From: Sphingomonas endolithica
Lineage (GTDB): Bacteria; Pseudomonadota; Alphaproteobacteria; Sphingomonadales; Sphingomonadaceae
Assembly: GCF_025231525.1 (NCBI RefSeq)
Contig: NZ_CP103057.1
Coordinates: forward strand, 2,986,501-3,050,500
Direction of reading: 5' to 3'
Length of the DNA stretch: 64,000 nt
The first letter of the stretch is position 1, and each line of letters opens with the position of its first letter. This document shows, piece after piece, positions 34,781-44,053 of the stretch. The translations under genes and the position numbers were made by a program. Under the pieces are notes generated by a model that did no database searches, was not told the DNA's origin, and saw nothing but the letters and a program-made list of their open reading frames with translations.

Positions 34781-36922
34781 ATGCGCCCCTATCCCTTCTC
34801 GCCCGCGACGGCGCCATCGACATCGGGGGCCAACGTGCCGCCCACCGATCCGCATCGGCCGCTCGATTTCGGCGCGCTGCCGCCGCGCGTGCCTACGCCC
34901 GATCCGGACGAGCCGGATGAGTACACCACCAACCTGCCGGTCGCGTATCGCGGCTCGCGCTGGCGCTGGCTGCTGCGCATTGCCGGGGTCGGCGTCATCC
35001 TGTTCGTGCTGGCCGTCATCTGGCTGGTGTTCACCGCACCCTTGTCCAAGTCGCTCGAGCCGCTGACGCCGCCAAGCATCACCTTGCTTGCGTCGGACGG
35101 CAAGCCGATCGCCCGGCGTGGCGCGATCATCGGCAAGCCGGTGGATGCCGCCAAACTGCCCGGCGACGTCACCAACGCCTTCCTCGCGATCGAGGATCGG
35201 CGCTTCAACTCGCATTGGGGGGTGGACCCACGCGGCATCGCACGCGCCTTCTGGCACAACGTCACCAGCGACGGCCGCAACCAGGGGGGCAGCACGATCA
35301 CGCAGCAGCTCGCCAAGAATGCTTTCCTCGATTCGGACCGCACGGCAGGGCGCAAGATCCGCGAAGTGCTGATCGCCTTCTGGCTGGAGGCCTGGCTGTC
35401 GAAGAACGAGATCCTGTCGCGCTATCTGTCGAACGTCTATTTCGGCGACAACGTCTACGGGCTGAGCGCGGCGGCCAAGCATTACTTCAACCGGTCGCCG
35501 GAGGATCTGTCGATCGCGCAATCGGCGATGCTCGCCGGATTGGTCAAGGCGCCGTCTAAGCTGGCGCCGACCGTCAACCTGTCCGGCGCACGGGATCGGC
35601 AAAAGCTGGTTGTCGCGGCCATGGCGGCGGGCGGCTTCATCACCCCGGCGGAAGCCGCAGAGGTGCGCCCCGCGCGGCTCGCCACCAACCGGATCAAGCC
35701 ATTGCCCGACGGCACCTATTTCGCCGACTGGGTGTTGCCCGAGGCACGCGACCGCGCCGGCGAGATCGCGCAGGAAACCACGGTCAAGACAACGCTCGAC
35801 CGTCGGCTGCAGACCGCGGCCGAACGCGTGGTGCGCAGTGCCGGGTTGCGCGATGCGCAGGTCGCCTTGGTGGCGATGCGTCCGGACGGTCGCGTGGTGG
35901 CGATGGTCGGCGGCAAGAATTACGCCGCCAGTCCCTTCAATCGTGCCGTACAGGCCAAGCGTCAGCCCGGATCGACGTTCAAGCTGTTCGTCTATCTTGC
36001 AGCCCTGCGCAGTGGGCTGACGCCGGAATCGATGATCGAGGACGAGCCGGTGACGATCGCCGACTGGAGCCCCAAGAACAGCGACGGCCGCTATGCCGGC
36101 AATATCACGCTGCGCCGCGCCTTTGCCAAATCGAGCAACGTGGCTGCGGCGCGGTTGACGCAGCAGGTCGGCGTGAAGAACGTGATCCGCGCCGCGCGCG
36201 ATCTCGGCATCACCGCCCCGATCCCGAACGAGGCGACGATCGCGCTCGGCAGTTCGAGCATGTCGCTGCTCGAACTCACCGCCGCTTATGCCGCGGTTGC
36301 CGCCGAAGCATATCCGGTGCGCGCGCGCGGCATCGAGGAAGCGGGCGAGCGCAGCTGGTACAAGAGCCTGACCGATCGTTCGCATCCGCTGTCCGGCACG
36401 CTGCGCGAAGGCATGCTCGACCTGCTGTCCGCCTCGGCCGAGACGGGCACGGGGCGGCAGGCGGCGCTGTCGGTCAAGACCTATGGCAAGACCGGCACCA
36501 CCTCGGATAACCGCGATGCGCTGTTCGTCGGTTTCGCCGGCGACCTCGTGGTCGGCGTCTGGGTCGGCAATGATGACAACACCCCCAATGCCGGCCTGTC
36601 CGGCGGCGGCATACCGGCGCGAATCTGGCGCGACTTCATGATGCGGGCGCTGGGCGTCGGCCCGGCGGTAGCGCCCGAGCCGGAACCGGCGGTGGTCGAT
36701 CCGGACGCGGGCAACGGCTTTGGTATCGACGATCTCGGCATTGACGGCGTGAAATTGCCCGAGGGCGAAGTGGAGGGGCTGGGCCTCAATCTGCGCGTCG
36801 GGCCAGACGGCAGCATCCAGGTCAACCGCGCCCGCGATCGCGAGCGCGACGAGGGTCGCGACGACCGCCGGCGCGACGACCGCGCGCCACGCGACGACGA
36901 ACCGGCGGAAGATGAGTTCTAG
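34781..36922 (+). CDS. class A penicillin-binding protein (PBP1A family)
   Basis: 713 residues. A Pro-rich cytoplasmic N-terminus and one membrane anchor (about 63-85) precede a GT51 glycosyltransferase domain with the catalytic Glu in AIEDRRFNSHWG (about Glu138) and GGSTITQQLAKN. The transpeptidase domain has STFK (about Ser398), KSSN and KTGTTSDN (about Lys570). It polymerises and crosslinks peptidoglycan in the periplasm. The C-terminus is an unusual charged tail rich in Arg and Asp (RDRERDEGRDDRRRDDR). It is a little shorter than E. coli PBP1A and lacks the extra PBP1C domain. Confidence 0.94.
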   Translation: MRPYPFSPATAPSTSGANVPPTDPHRPLDFGALPPRVPTPDPDEPDEYTTNLPVAYRGSRWRWLLRIAGVGVILFVLAVIWLVFTAPLSKSLEPLTPPSITLLASDGKPIARRGAIIGKPVDAAKLPGDVTNAFLAIEDRRFNSHWGVDPRGIARAFWHNVTSDGRNQGGSTITQQLAKNAFLDSDRTAGRKIREVLIAFWLEAWLSKNEILSRYLSNVYFGDNVYGLSAAAKHYFNRSPEDLSIAQSAMLAGLVKAPSKLAPTVNLSGARDRQKLVVAAMAAGGFITPAEAAEVRPARLATNRIKPLPDGTYFADWVLPEARDRAGEIAQETTVKTTLDRRLQTAAERVVRSAGLRDAQVALVAMRPDGRVVAMVGGKNYAASPFNRAVQAKRQPGSTFKLFVYLAALRSGLTPESMIEDEPVTIADWSPKNSDGRYAGNITLRRAFAKSSNVAAARLTQQVGVKNVIRAARDLGITAPIPNEATIALGSSSMSLLELTAAYAAVAAEAYPVRARGIEEAGERSWYKSLTDRSHPLSGTLREGMLDLLSASAETGTGRQAALSVKTYGKTGTTSDNRDALFVGFAGDLVVGVWVGNDDNTPNAGLSGGGIPARIWRDFMMRALGVGPAVAPEPEPAVVDPDAGNGFGIDDLGIDGVKLPEGEVEGLGLNLRVGPDGSIQVNRARDRERDEGRDDRRRDDRAPRDDEPAEDEF

Positions 36923-36930
36923 CGACTGTT

Positions 36931-37036
36931 CGTCATCCCGGACTTGATCCGGGATCCAGCTTTGCCGCTCGCGATGGAGCCAAGCGAACCGGCGCGCTCG
37001 CGGCCAGCTGGATCCCGGATCAAGTCCGGGATGACG
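36931..37036. repeat. perfect 31-bp inverted repeat, family B
   Basis: Arms at 36931-36961 and 37006-37036 are exact reverse complements, beginning CGTCATCCCGGACTTGATCC; the loop is 44 bp. It lies between the PBP gene and the threonine aldolase gene and could form a strong hairpin in the transcript. Confidence 0.9.
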
Positions 37037-37085
37037 GGTGTGGGAGTGGTTGACGCACACCGCGCCCCGCCGCAAAGCCCACCTC

Positions 37086-38087
37086 ATGCGCTTCTTCTCC
37101 GACAACGCCGCCCCGATGCACCCCGCTGTCCTTGCCGCGATCGGCAATGCCGATGTGCTCGACACTGCCTATGACGGCGATGCCTTGAGCAAGCGGCTGG
37201 ACGGCGCCTTTTCCGCGCTGTTCGAAACCGAGGTCACGGCGCTGTGGGTGCCCTCCGGCACCGCCGCCAATTGCCTGGCGCTTGCCGCACTCTGCCCACC
37301 TTATGGCGGCGTGGTGTGCCACCGCGACGCGCATATCCAGAACGACGAATGCGGCGCGCCCGAATTCTACACGCATGGTGCCAAGCTGATGCTGGCCGAT
37401 GGCGAGGGCGCGAAGCTGACCCCGGCCACGATCACCACGTTGCTCGACAGCATCGCCAACGACGTCCACCGCGTCCAGCCGCGTGCGCTGTCGATCACCA
37501 ACGCCACCGAATATGGCCGCGTCTATACGCCGGCCGAAGTCGCTGCGATCGGCGACCTTGCCAAGGCGCGGGGGCTCGGCTTCCACATGGATGGCGCGCG
37601 CTTCGCCAATGCCGTCGCGCATCTCGGTTGCACGCCCGCGGACGTCACGTGGCGCGCCGGCGTCGATGCGCTGAGCTTCGGCTTCGTCAAGAATGGCGGG
37701 ATGAGCGCGGAGGCGCTGGTCTTCTTCAAGCGCGATCTCGCGGCCGCGACGCTGATGCGCCGCAAGCGTGCGGGCCTATTGCTGTCCAAAGGGCGCTATC
37801 TCGCCGCGCAATTGCTGGCGATGGTGCAGGACGATCTGTGGCTCGACAATGGCCGCGCCGCCAATGCCGGCGCGACGTTGCTCGCGCAGGGGGCCGGCGA
37901 TCGCCTGCTGCACCCGGTAGAAGCAAACGAGGTGTTCCTGCGGGCGACGGCGGAGGAAGCGGCATCGTTGCGCGCGAAAGGCTTCGACTTCTACGATTGG
38001 GCGGCAGACGAGATCCGCCTGGTGACATCGTGGGACCAGCAGCCGGAACAAATCCGGCCGCTAGCCCAGGCTATTGCCTCGCTGTAA
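37086..38087 (+). CDS. low-specificity threonine aldolase-type PLP enzyme
   Basis: 333 residues. The N-terminus MRFFSDNAAPMHPAVLAAIG, the PSGTAANCLALAAL loop, FHMDGARFANAVAHLGCTPA and the lysine-bearing SFGFVKNGGMSAEAL are typical of low-specificity L-threonine aldolases. Family members split threonine to glycine and acetaldehyde, or cleave related 3-hydroxy amino acids. The PLP-binding Lys is in FVKNGG. The ATG at 37086 fits the family; a GTG/ATG further upstream lies in repeat sequence. Beta-eliminating lyases share the fold, so the exact substrate is not certain. Confidence 0.9.
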   Translation: MRFFSDNAAPMHPAVLAAIGNADVLDTAYDGDALSKRLDGAFSALFETEVTALWVPSGTAANCLALAALCPPYGGVVCHRDAHIQNDECGAPEFYTHGAKLMLADGEGAKLTPATITTLLDSIANDVHRVQPRALSITNATEYGRVYTPAEVAAIGDLAKARGLGFHMDGARFANAVAHLGCTPADVTWRAGVDALSFGFVKNGGMSAEALVFFKRDLAAATLMRRKRAGLLLSKGRYLAAQLLAMVQDDLWLDNGRAANAGATLLAQGAGDRLLHPVEANEVFLRATAEEAASLRAKGFDFYDWAADEIRLVTSWDQQPEQIRPLAQAIASL

Positions 38088-38183
38088 CTTCTAGTTCCTC
38101 CCGCGAATGGTGAGGCAGCCAATAGCGCTCCGCTCGAGGCTGCCCGCCCACCGCTAGCGGTCCCCTTCCGGAGATGAATCAGG

Positions 38184-40307
38184 TTACAGCCCAAACCTCA
38201 GCGTGGCGCGGATGTCCCGCCCGGCAAGCGGCGCGAAGTCCTTCAGGAAGCTCGCATGGCGGCGTGCCTCGACATCGAAGATGTTGTTGGCGCTGATCAG
38301 CACGCTGGTCTTGCTGCCCTTGCCGAACGGCGAGAAGCCGATCGAGGCGTTGACCATCGTGTAATCGTCTGTCGGCGTCTCGAACGCGGCGATGCGGTTC
38401 TGGTCGAACACATGTTCCACCTCGACCCGGCCCTGCAGCCGATCGCCCTGTGCCTCGATCCCGCCCAGCACGCGGGCTGGCGGAATGCGCGGCACGTTGC
38501 CCTGATCGATGATGTTGGCACGGACATAGTCGCCGAGCACGTCGGCGTTGATCGTATAGCCGCCAATCGTCGCCAGCCGCGCCGAGGCATCCGCCTCGAA
38601 CCCGTAATAGCGCGCATCCTGCTGCTGATACTGGAAGCAGGGCAGGTCGACCGTGCGGCCCGATGACTCGGCCTCGCAGACGCCCTGCGCCACCTGGTTC
38701 TCCGAGATGTAGTTGGAGAATTTGGTGTAATATGCCGAGGCATCCAGGCTGAAGCCGTCACCATGCACGTGCATCGTCAGTTCCGCGCCGTTCGACTTCT
38801 CGATGCGGAAGTCGGGGCTGCCCAGTTCATAGGCCTGGGTACCGGCATGTCCGCCATTGGCGAACAATTCCTCGGCCGAGGGCGCACGTTCGGTATGCGA
38901 CAGATTGATGCCGAAGCGCACCGCATCGCTGACGCCGTAGGATCCGCCGATCGATCCCGACACGGCATTGAAGTGCCGGTCGCCACGGAAGAAGCGGGGA
39001 TCGTCGGTCGGGGTGCGCGCGGCGACATCGGTGGACTCGTAGCGCAGGCCGCCCTCGGCCTTAAACGCGCCCGAGCTATATTGTTGCAGCGTGAACAGGC
39101 CGGTCTGGTTGGTCTCGTTCTTCGGCAGGAACGCCTCGTCGCCCTTCACGTCGAAGATGCGGTTGAAGAATTGCACGCCCGAGGCACCCTGCCAGCCGCC
39201 GCGATTGGCCTGAACCAGTTCGAGCCGCCCCTCGATGCCCTTATTGTAAAAGGCGGTGCCGACCGAATTGTCTTCCTCCAGCTCGAAATGGCGGTAGCTC
39301 GCCTGGCCGGCGCGGAAACGGATCTTGTCGAGGAAGCCGCCGCCGGTATTCACCTCGGCGCGCACATCGACGCGGTTCTGCACCACGTCGAGCCGCGGGG
39401 CTTCCTGCTCCTGGCCGACTTCGGTCGCATAGCGGATCGGCACGCCGTACAGGCTGTCATAATGGCTGTAGGAGACGCCGAGCGATCCGGTGTCGGTGAT
39501 GACCGCTGCGCCGACGCCGGCGGTCCAGGTCTCGGCCGCGGAGTTCGGCAGGCGGTTGCGCAGATTGGCCGAGGCGGCGAAGTCGATCGGCTCGTCGGTG
39601 TCCTGCGGCAATCCTACCTGCGACAGTGCCGCGGCGCGCGCGCTCTTGGACAGCAGGTAGCCCTTGCCGATGTGCAGGTCGCCGGTCTTGAGATACGATC
39701 CGTCAGCATGCAGCACGAGATGCTCACCGACCGCCACGTCGCCGGCCATCCCGCCCGATCGCTCGTCCGATGCCGAGCCATAATTGGCAATGCCGTTCAG
39801 CCGGTAGCCGTTTTCCGGCACGCTGCGCGGGATGCGCGTATCGACCACGTTGACCACACCACCTACGGCCGACGATCCGAACAGCAAGGCGGAAGGGCCG
39901 CGCAGCACCTCGATGCGCTCGGCAAGCAGCGGATCGATGATCACCGCATGATCGGCGGAGGTGTTCGACACGTCGATCGAGCCGATCCCGTCGGTCAGCA
40001 CGCGGATGCGCTCGCCCTGGAAGCCGCGCAGGATCGGGCGCGAGGCGTTCGGGCCGAAGGACGAGGCCGACACACCCGGCTGCCGCGCCAGCGTCTCGCC
40101 GATCGTCGGGCGCAGCTGGCGGGTCAGTTCTTCACCGGTCAGGATCGACGTGCCCTGCAGGACGTCCGCCTCGCTCTGCCGGACCGGCGCGGTGACGATC
40201 ACGTCTTGCGGTGTTGTGCTGGCCGCTGGTGCGGGTGAGGTGCTCTGTGCCGCTGCTGGAAGAGCGACGGACATTGCACTGCCGGCGAGCAGGAGGTAAC
40301 GAATCAT
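38184..40307 (-). CDS. ZnuD-like TonB-dependent outer-membrane receptor
   Basis: 707 residues. After a signal peptide (MIRYLLLAGSAMSVALPAAA) comes a plug domain with VIVTAPVRQSEADVLQG, the GFQGERIRVLTDGIGSIDVS block and LRGPSALLFGSSAVGGVVNV, and then a beta-barrel. TERAPSAEELFANGGHAGTQ and the C-terminal FLKDFAPLAGRDIRATLRFG are close to the ZnuD group of zinc or haem receptors. The terminal aromatic residue for barrel insertion is followed by Gly-Leu. No His-rich loop is seen, so zinc specificity is tentative. The promoter region may carry a metal-responsive site but none was recognised with confidence. Confidence 0.9.
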   Translation of the reverse strand: MIRYLLLAGSAMSVALPAAAQSTSPAPAASTTPQDVIVTAPVRQSEADVLQGTSILTGEELTRQLRPTIGETLARQPGVSASSFGPNASRPILRGFQGERIRVLTDGIGSIDVSNTSADHAVIIDPLLAERIEVLRGPSALLFGSSAVGGVVNVVDTRIPRSVPENGYRLNGIANYGSASDERSGGMAGDVAVGEHLVLHADGSYLKTGDLHIGKGYLLSKSARAAALSQVGLPQDTDEPIDFAASANLRNRLPNSAAETWTAGVGAAVITDTGSLGVSYSHYDSLYGVPIRYATEVGQEQEAPRLDVVQNRVDVRAEVNTGGGFLDKIRFRAGQASYRHFELEEDNSVGTAFYNKGIEGRLELVQANRGGWQGASGVQFFNRIFDVKGDEAFLPKNETNQTGLFTLQQYSSGAFKAEGGLRYESTDVAARTPTDDPRFFRGDRHFNAVSGSIGGSYGVSDAVRFGINLSHTERAPSAEELFANGGHAGTQAYELGSPDFRIEKSNGAELTMHVHGDGFSLDASAYYTKFSNYISENQVAQGVCEAESSGRTVDLPCFQYQQQDARYYGFEADASARLATIGGYTINADVLGDYVRANIIDQGNVPRIPPARVLGGIEAQGDRLQGRVEVEHVFDQNRIAAFETPTDDYTMVNASIGFSPFGKGSKTSVLISANNIFDVEARRHASFLKDFAPLAGRDIRATLRFGL

Positions 40308-40433
40308 GGTGCGACCCTTCTATTGTCTTGTGCAGCGCAATAGATGTGATGATACAAAGTCACAAGCCGCTTCGGCGCGCTTTTGCGCCACTTCGTCAGC
40401 GTTGGTCGCGCGCGTTACTTTGCTAGAGCTGCC

Positions 40434-41201
40434 TCAGGACTGGGACGACTTCAGCACGGATTGGCCGGCGCGGCGGATGCGGATCGACGCGCCGATTCCC
40501 CACCACATCAGCGCCCACAAAGCGCCGAAGCTCCAGCCGATCAGCACGTCGCTTGGCCAATGCACGCCGAGATAGACGCGGCTGCAACCGATCGCACCGA
40601 CGATCAGCGCCGCGACGACGATGATATAGCCGCGCACGACGCGTCCCGGCACGATCTGCATCACCAAGGCGGCCAGCGTCAGGTATACGATCGCGCTGCT
40701 CGTGGCATGGCCGCTGGGGAAGCTGGCCGACGAGACCTGAACGAGGTGATCGACCACGTCGGGCCGCGGGCGGGCGACGAGCGACTTGGCGACGGCGACC
40801 GCAATCGCGCCGCTGATCGTGCCGCCGAGCCCCAGCAGCATCGTCAGCCACAATTGCCGCAGTGCCAGGAACAAGGCGACGATCACCGTCACCAGTGTCA
40901 GCACCGTCACGCCACCGAGCGCGGTGATGTCGATCATCGCCGCCTTGAGCCATGCGGGGCCAATCGCCGCGCCGTGCATCGTCCCATGACGGGTCCACAA
41001 CATGATCTGCCGCTCGACACCGAATTGCCAGCCATGATCGATCGAGGCGCCCACCGCGCCGACCAACAATATGGCGATCGCGAGTGCGGCGGCGGAGATC
41101 AGCAGCCACGGCGGATGCCGCACGTTGCCGGGCACCACGCCGCGGGTGTCGGCGCCATGGGCGTGCAGCGGATCGGTGGAGGGGAGAGGATCGGCAGTCA
41201 T
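40434..41201 (-). CDS. PAP2-family membrane phosphatase
   Basis: 255 residues with about six membrane segments. The three phosphatase motifs are present: KSLVARPRP, SFPSGHATSSA and SRVYLGVHWPSDVLIGW. PAP2 enzymes remove phosphates from lipids such as phosphatidate or undecaprenyl pyrophosphate at the outer face of the inner membrane. The C-terminal tail is basic. ATG at 41201, 17 bp downstream of tRNA-Lys. Substrate is not determined by the sequence. Confidence 0.92.
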   Translation of the reverse strand: MTADPLPSTDPLHAHGADTRGVVPGNVRHPPWLLISAAALAIAILLVGAVGASIDHGWQFGVERQIMLWTRHGTMHGAAIGPAWLKAAMIDITALGGVTVLTLVTVIVALFLALRQLWLTMLLGLGGTISGAIAVAVAKSLVARPRPDVVDHLVQVSSASFPSGHATSSAIVYLTLAALVMQIVPGRVVRGYIIVVAALIVGAIGCSRVYLGVHWPSDVLIGWSFGALWALMWWGIGASIRIRRAGQSVLKSSQS

Positions 41202-41217
41202 ACTCAACAACCGTATT

Positions 41218-41293
<76 letters not shown>

Positions 41294-41309
41294 GACCAAG
41301 TCCCGCGCG

Positions 41310-41825
41310 TTACGAGCGGTGGGGGCGGCGGTCAACCGCTCGCGCGCGTGCGGCAAGCTGGCGGACGGTGCGGCCGGTCTGCGGATCGCGCCAATCGGGG
41401 GCGATGCGGGCGAGCGGATCGAGCACGAAGCGCCGCGCGCGAAAGGCCACATGTGGCACGGACAGCCCGGTGCTCCGCCAGATACCGCCCGACCACAGGA
41501 TGATGTCGAGATCGATCACCCGCGCGCCCCAGCGTTGCCCAGATCGACGACCGAAACGCTGTTCGAGCCCCTTCAGGCGGGCGAGCAGAACCGGCGGCGG
41601 CTCGGCGCTGTCGATCAGCGCGACCGCATTGGCGAAGCGGCGGATTGACGGGCCGAGTGGTGCGCTGACGATGATCGGCGAGGCGCTTAGCGGGGCGAGG
41701 GCGGATAGCGCCGCGGCGACCTCGCGTTCCGGCGAGCCGTGGCGGCCGCGACGATTCGATCCGATCGCGATGGCGTACCGATAAGGCACGTGGCTTTGCC
41801 CAGTCGGAATCGCTCCAGCGCTCAT
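41310..41825 (-). CDS. folK: HPPK, 2-amino-4-hydroxy-6-hydroxymethyldihydropteridine pyrophosphokinase
   Basis: 171 residues. FolK transfers pyrophosphate from ATP to the pterin before FolP adds p-aminobenzoate. The family signature appears as RFGRRSGQRWGARVIDLDIILW and VPHVAFRARRFVLDPLARIAP. The N-terminal YAIAIGSNRRGRHG is typical. Its ATG overlaps the stop of the histidine kinase gene (ATGA). folP lies two genes upstream in the same cluster, with a two-component system between them. Confidence 0.93.
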   Translation of the reverse strand: MSAGAIPTGQSHVPYRYAIAIGSNRRGRHGSPEREVAAALSALAPLSASPIIVSAPLGPSIRRFANAVALIDSAEPPPVLLARLKGLEQRFGRRSGQRWGARVIDLDIILWSGGIWRSTGLSVPHVAFRARRFVLDPLARIAPDWRDPQTGRTVRQLAARARAVDRRPHRS

Positions 41826-43357
41826 GCGGGAATCATGATCACGAAGGCCGCACCGCGGCCGGATGGCGCGATGTCGATCGTTCCGCCGGTGGCGGCGAGC
41901 AGCGAGCGGGCGATCGGCAGCCCGAGCCCGGTGCCGCCCGCCGCGCGGTTGCCGGTGAAGAAGGGTTCGAACAGGCGATCGCGATCGGCGTCGATTCCCG
42001 GTCCGTCGTCCGCCACGGTGATGCTGATCCCGCTTGGAGCGGGCAGGAGCGCGATCGTCAGCGCGGTGGCGCCGGCCTGGCGGCTATTCTCCGCCAGGGT
42101 GGTCAGCACGGTTTCCAGCACGTCGTCGGCGATCCGCGCCTGCGGCAAATCGTGTGGCGCCGTCACCACGATGTGCAGGCCACCACCATCGATCCGCCGG
42201 GCGACAGCGGCGGCATCGCTGCGCACGTCGGGCGCAATGCTCAGCATGTCGGCGCGGGCCATGTCGAGCAGGCGCTGGACGAGACGCGACAGGCGATCGG
42301 TGTCCTTGGCGGCATTGTCCAGGAAGCGCAGCCGGTCGGCACGCGGCATCGTGTCGCCATGATCCTGCAGCAGCTCGATCACGCCGTTGATCCCAGCGAG
42401 CGGTGTCTTGAATTCGTGCGACACGGCGGCGGCGAAATCGCGCAGATAGCGTGCTCTGGTATCGATCTGGCGCGCCATCGAGGCGAAGTTGACGTAGAGT
42501 TCGCGGATCTCGGTCGCGGCGGTCGCCGGCGGCGCGGGAATGTCGATACGCCCGCTGGCGACATGTTCGGTCGCCAGCGTCAGCCCGCGGATCGGCCGGG
42601 CGATACCGCGCGACAGCAGCCCGGCCAGCACCACGAGAATGGCGAAGATCGTCCCCGCGCCGAGCGCGATCTTGCCGCGATCCTGGTAGATGCCGCGGAA
42701 CAGCCCGCGCGGCGAACGCGACAGCATCACCACGCCGACCACCCGGCCCCCGACGATCACCGGACGCGCGTGATGCACGCGGATCGCGGAGGCCGGGCTG
42801 AGCAGCTCAAGCAAGGATGAGAAGCCGTACGGATTGACGATGCGTTGGCGCAGCACGGTGGCATTGCGGCCGGCGAGTGCCCGGCGAACCTCCGGCAGTG
42901 CGGCGTAGCTCAGGCCACGATCGCCTCGCCCCACGACGACCACGCCGTGCCCGTCCAGCAGGCGAGTGGCGGCAAGAGTCGCATCCACCGCGTCGGCGAT
43001 GGTCGGCGCGAGCAGGTGCGCGACACGGACCGCGTGGGGCTCGGGCGGCTGGCCGCGCACGGCGTCGGGCTGGCGTGGCCATATCGTGTTGGTCCGCAGA
43101 TCGATCTGCGGCGTGTCGACCCCCGTGCTGCGCCCGTTGCCCGGCGACGAGCCCCAGGCGATGCGATAGGCCGAGGCAAGCACCGCGCCCTGCGCGATCA
43201 ACTCGGCCTCGGTCTGCTGTACCAAGGTATTCTCGTACACGCGGAGCGACAGTGCAGCGACGCCGGGCAGTGCGGCGACGAACAGGAGCGTGCTGAACAG
43301 GATCGTGCGCAGCGACAAAGCGGGCCAATGCCGCTTGAGGAACGCCTTCAAGCGCAT
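41822..43357 (-). CDS. sensor histidine kinase with HAMP domain
   Basis: 511 residues. Two membrane helices (about 17-37 and 230-250) enclose a periplasmic sensor domain of about 190 residues. A HAMP domain (ARPIRGLTLATEHVASGRID), a HisKA domain with FAAAVSHEFKTPLAGINGVI (about His314) and an HATPase with LAENSRQAGA, VADDGPGID, FEPFFTGNRAAGG and GTGLGLPIAR follow. It overlaps the response regulator by 10 nt and folK by 4 nt. The layout resembles CreC- or ChvG-type kinases; the signal is unknown. Confidence 0.93.
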   Translation of the reverse strand: MRLKAFLKRHWPALSLRTILFSTLLFVAALPGVAALSLRVYENTLVQQTEAELIAQGAVLASAYRIAWGSSPGNGRSTGVDTPQIDLRTNTIWPRQPDAVRGQPPEPHAVRVAHLLAPTIADAVDATLAATRLLDGHGVVVVGRGDRGLSYAALPEVRRALAGRNATVLRQRIVNPYGFSSLLELLSPASAIRVHHARPVIVGGRVVGVVMLSRSPRGLFRGIYQDRGKIALGAGTIFAILVVLAGLLSRGIARPIRGLTLATEHVASGRIDIPAPPATAATEIRELYVNFASMARQIDTRARYLRDFAAAVSHEFKTPLAGINGVIELLQDHGDTMPRADRLRFLDNAAKDTDRLSRLVQRLLDMARADMLSIAPDVRSDAAAVARRIDGGGLHIVVTAPHDLPQARIADDVLETVLTTLAENSRQAGATALTIALLPAPSGISITVADDGPGIDADRDRLFEPFFTGNRAAGGTGLGLPIARSLLAATGGTIDIAPSGRGAAFVIMIPA

Positions 43358-44052
43358 CCGCCGATGCGATACCCGATCCCGGCGCGGGTCTCGATCAGGT
43401 CGGTGCAGCCGCCGCCCGCGAACTTCGCGCGCAGGTTGCGGATATGGCTGTCGATCGTGCGGTCGGTGAGCGCGAAGCCCGGGCCGCGCAGCCGATCGAT
43501 CAGCGCGTCGCGGGTGAACACCTTGCCGGGCGTGCCAGCGAGCGCGAGCAGCAACTGGAACTCGGTCGCCGTGGTGGCGATCAGCGTTCCGTCCCAGCGC
43601 GCTTCCCAGGCATCGCTGTCGAGCGTCAGCTTGTGGTGGGCGACGTGCGCAGACGGCGCGGGCGGCGGCGCCGCGGAGGGGGCTCCGCGCTTGAGGATCG
43701 CGCCGATACGCGCGACCACTTCGCGCGGGCTGAACGGCTTGACGACATAATCGTCCGCGCCGAGCTCGATTCCGACGATGCGGTCGATCGCATCGTCGCG
43801 CGACGACAGGAACAGGATCGGCACCTGGGCGGCCAGCCCGCCATGCTCGCGCAGCCGGCGGCAGAGATCGAGGCCGTTGAGCCGCGGCATGTTGATGTCG
43901 AGCACGATCAGGTCGGGTAGTTCGTGCTGGATCGCGGCGTACGCCTCCTCGCCGTCCCCTGCCTCGCGCGTCGTCATCCCCGCCTGGCGCAGCGCAAAGG
44001 ACAGCAGGTCGCGGATATGCGGATCATCGTCGACGAGGAGAATGTGGCCCAT
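43348..44052 (-). CDS. OmpR-family response regulator
   Basis: 234 residues. The receiver domain has HILLVDDDPHIRDLLSFALR, the phospho-acceptor in LIVLDINMPRLNG (about Asp52) and DDYVVKPFSPREVVARI. The winged-helix output domain has TTATEFQLLLALAGTPGKVF, TDRTIDSHIRNLRAKF and IETRAGIGYRIG. It regulates transcription when phosphorylated by the overlapping kinase. It starts one base after the folP stop, so expression is tied to folate synthesis genes. An extended in-frame start inside folP is rejected. Confidence 0.94.
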   Translation of the reverse strand: MGHILLVDDDPHIRDLLSFALRQAGMTTREAGDGEEAYAAIQHELPDLIVLDINMPRLNGLDLCRRLREHGGLAAQVPILFLSSRDDAIDRIVGIELGADDYVVKPFSPREVVARIGAILKRGAPSAAPPPAPSAHVAHHKLTLDSDAWEARWDGTLIATTATEFQLLLALAGTPGKVFTRDALIDRLRGPGFALTDRTIDSHIRNLRAKFAGGGCTDLIETRAGIGYRIGGCA

Positions 44053-44053
44053 G

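Noticed and set aside
40345..40364. TGTGATGATACAAAGTCACA palindrome upstream of the TonB receptor, as a CRP or Zur site
   Set aside because: The half-sites TGTGA and TCACA are separated by 10 rather than 6 bases, so it is not a CRP site, and it does not fit a Zur box that I can recognise with confidence.
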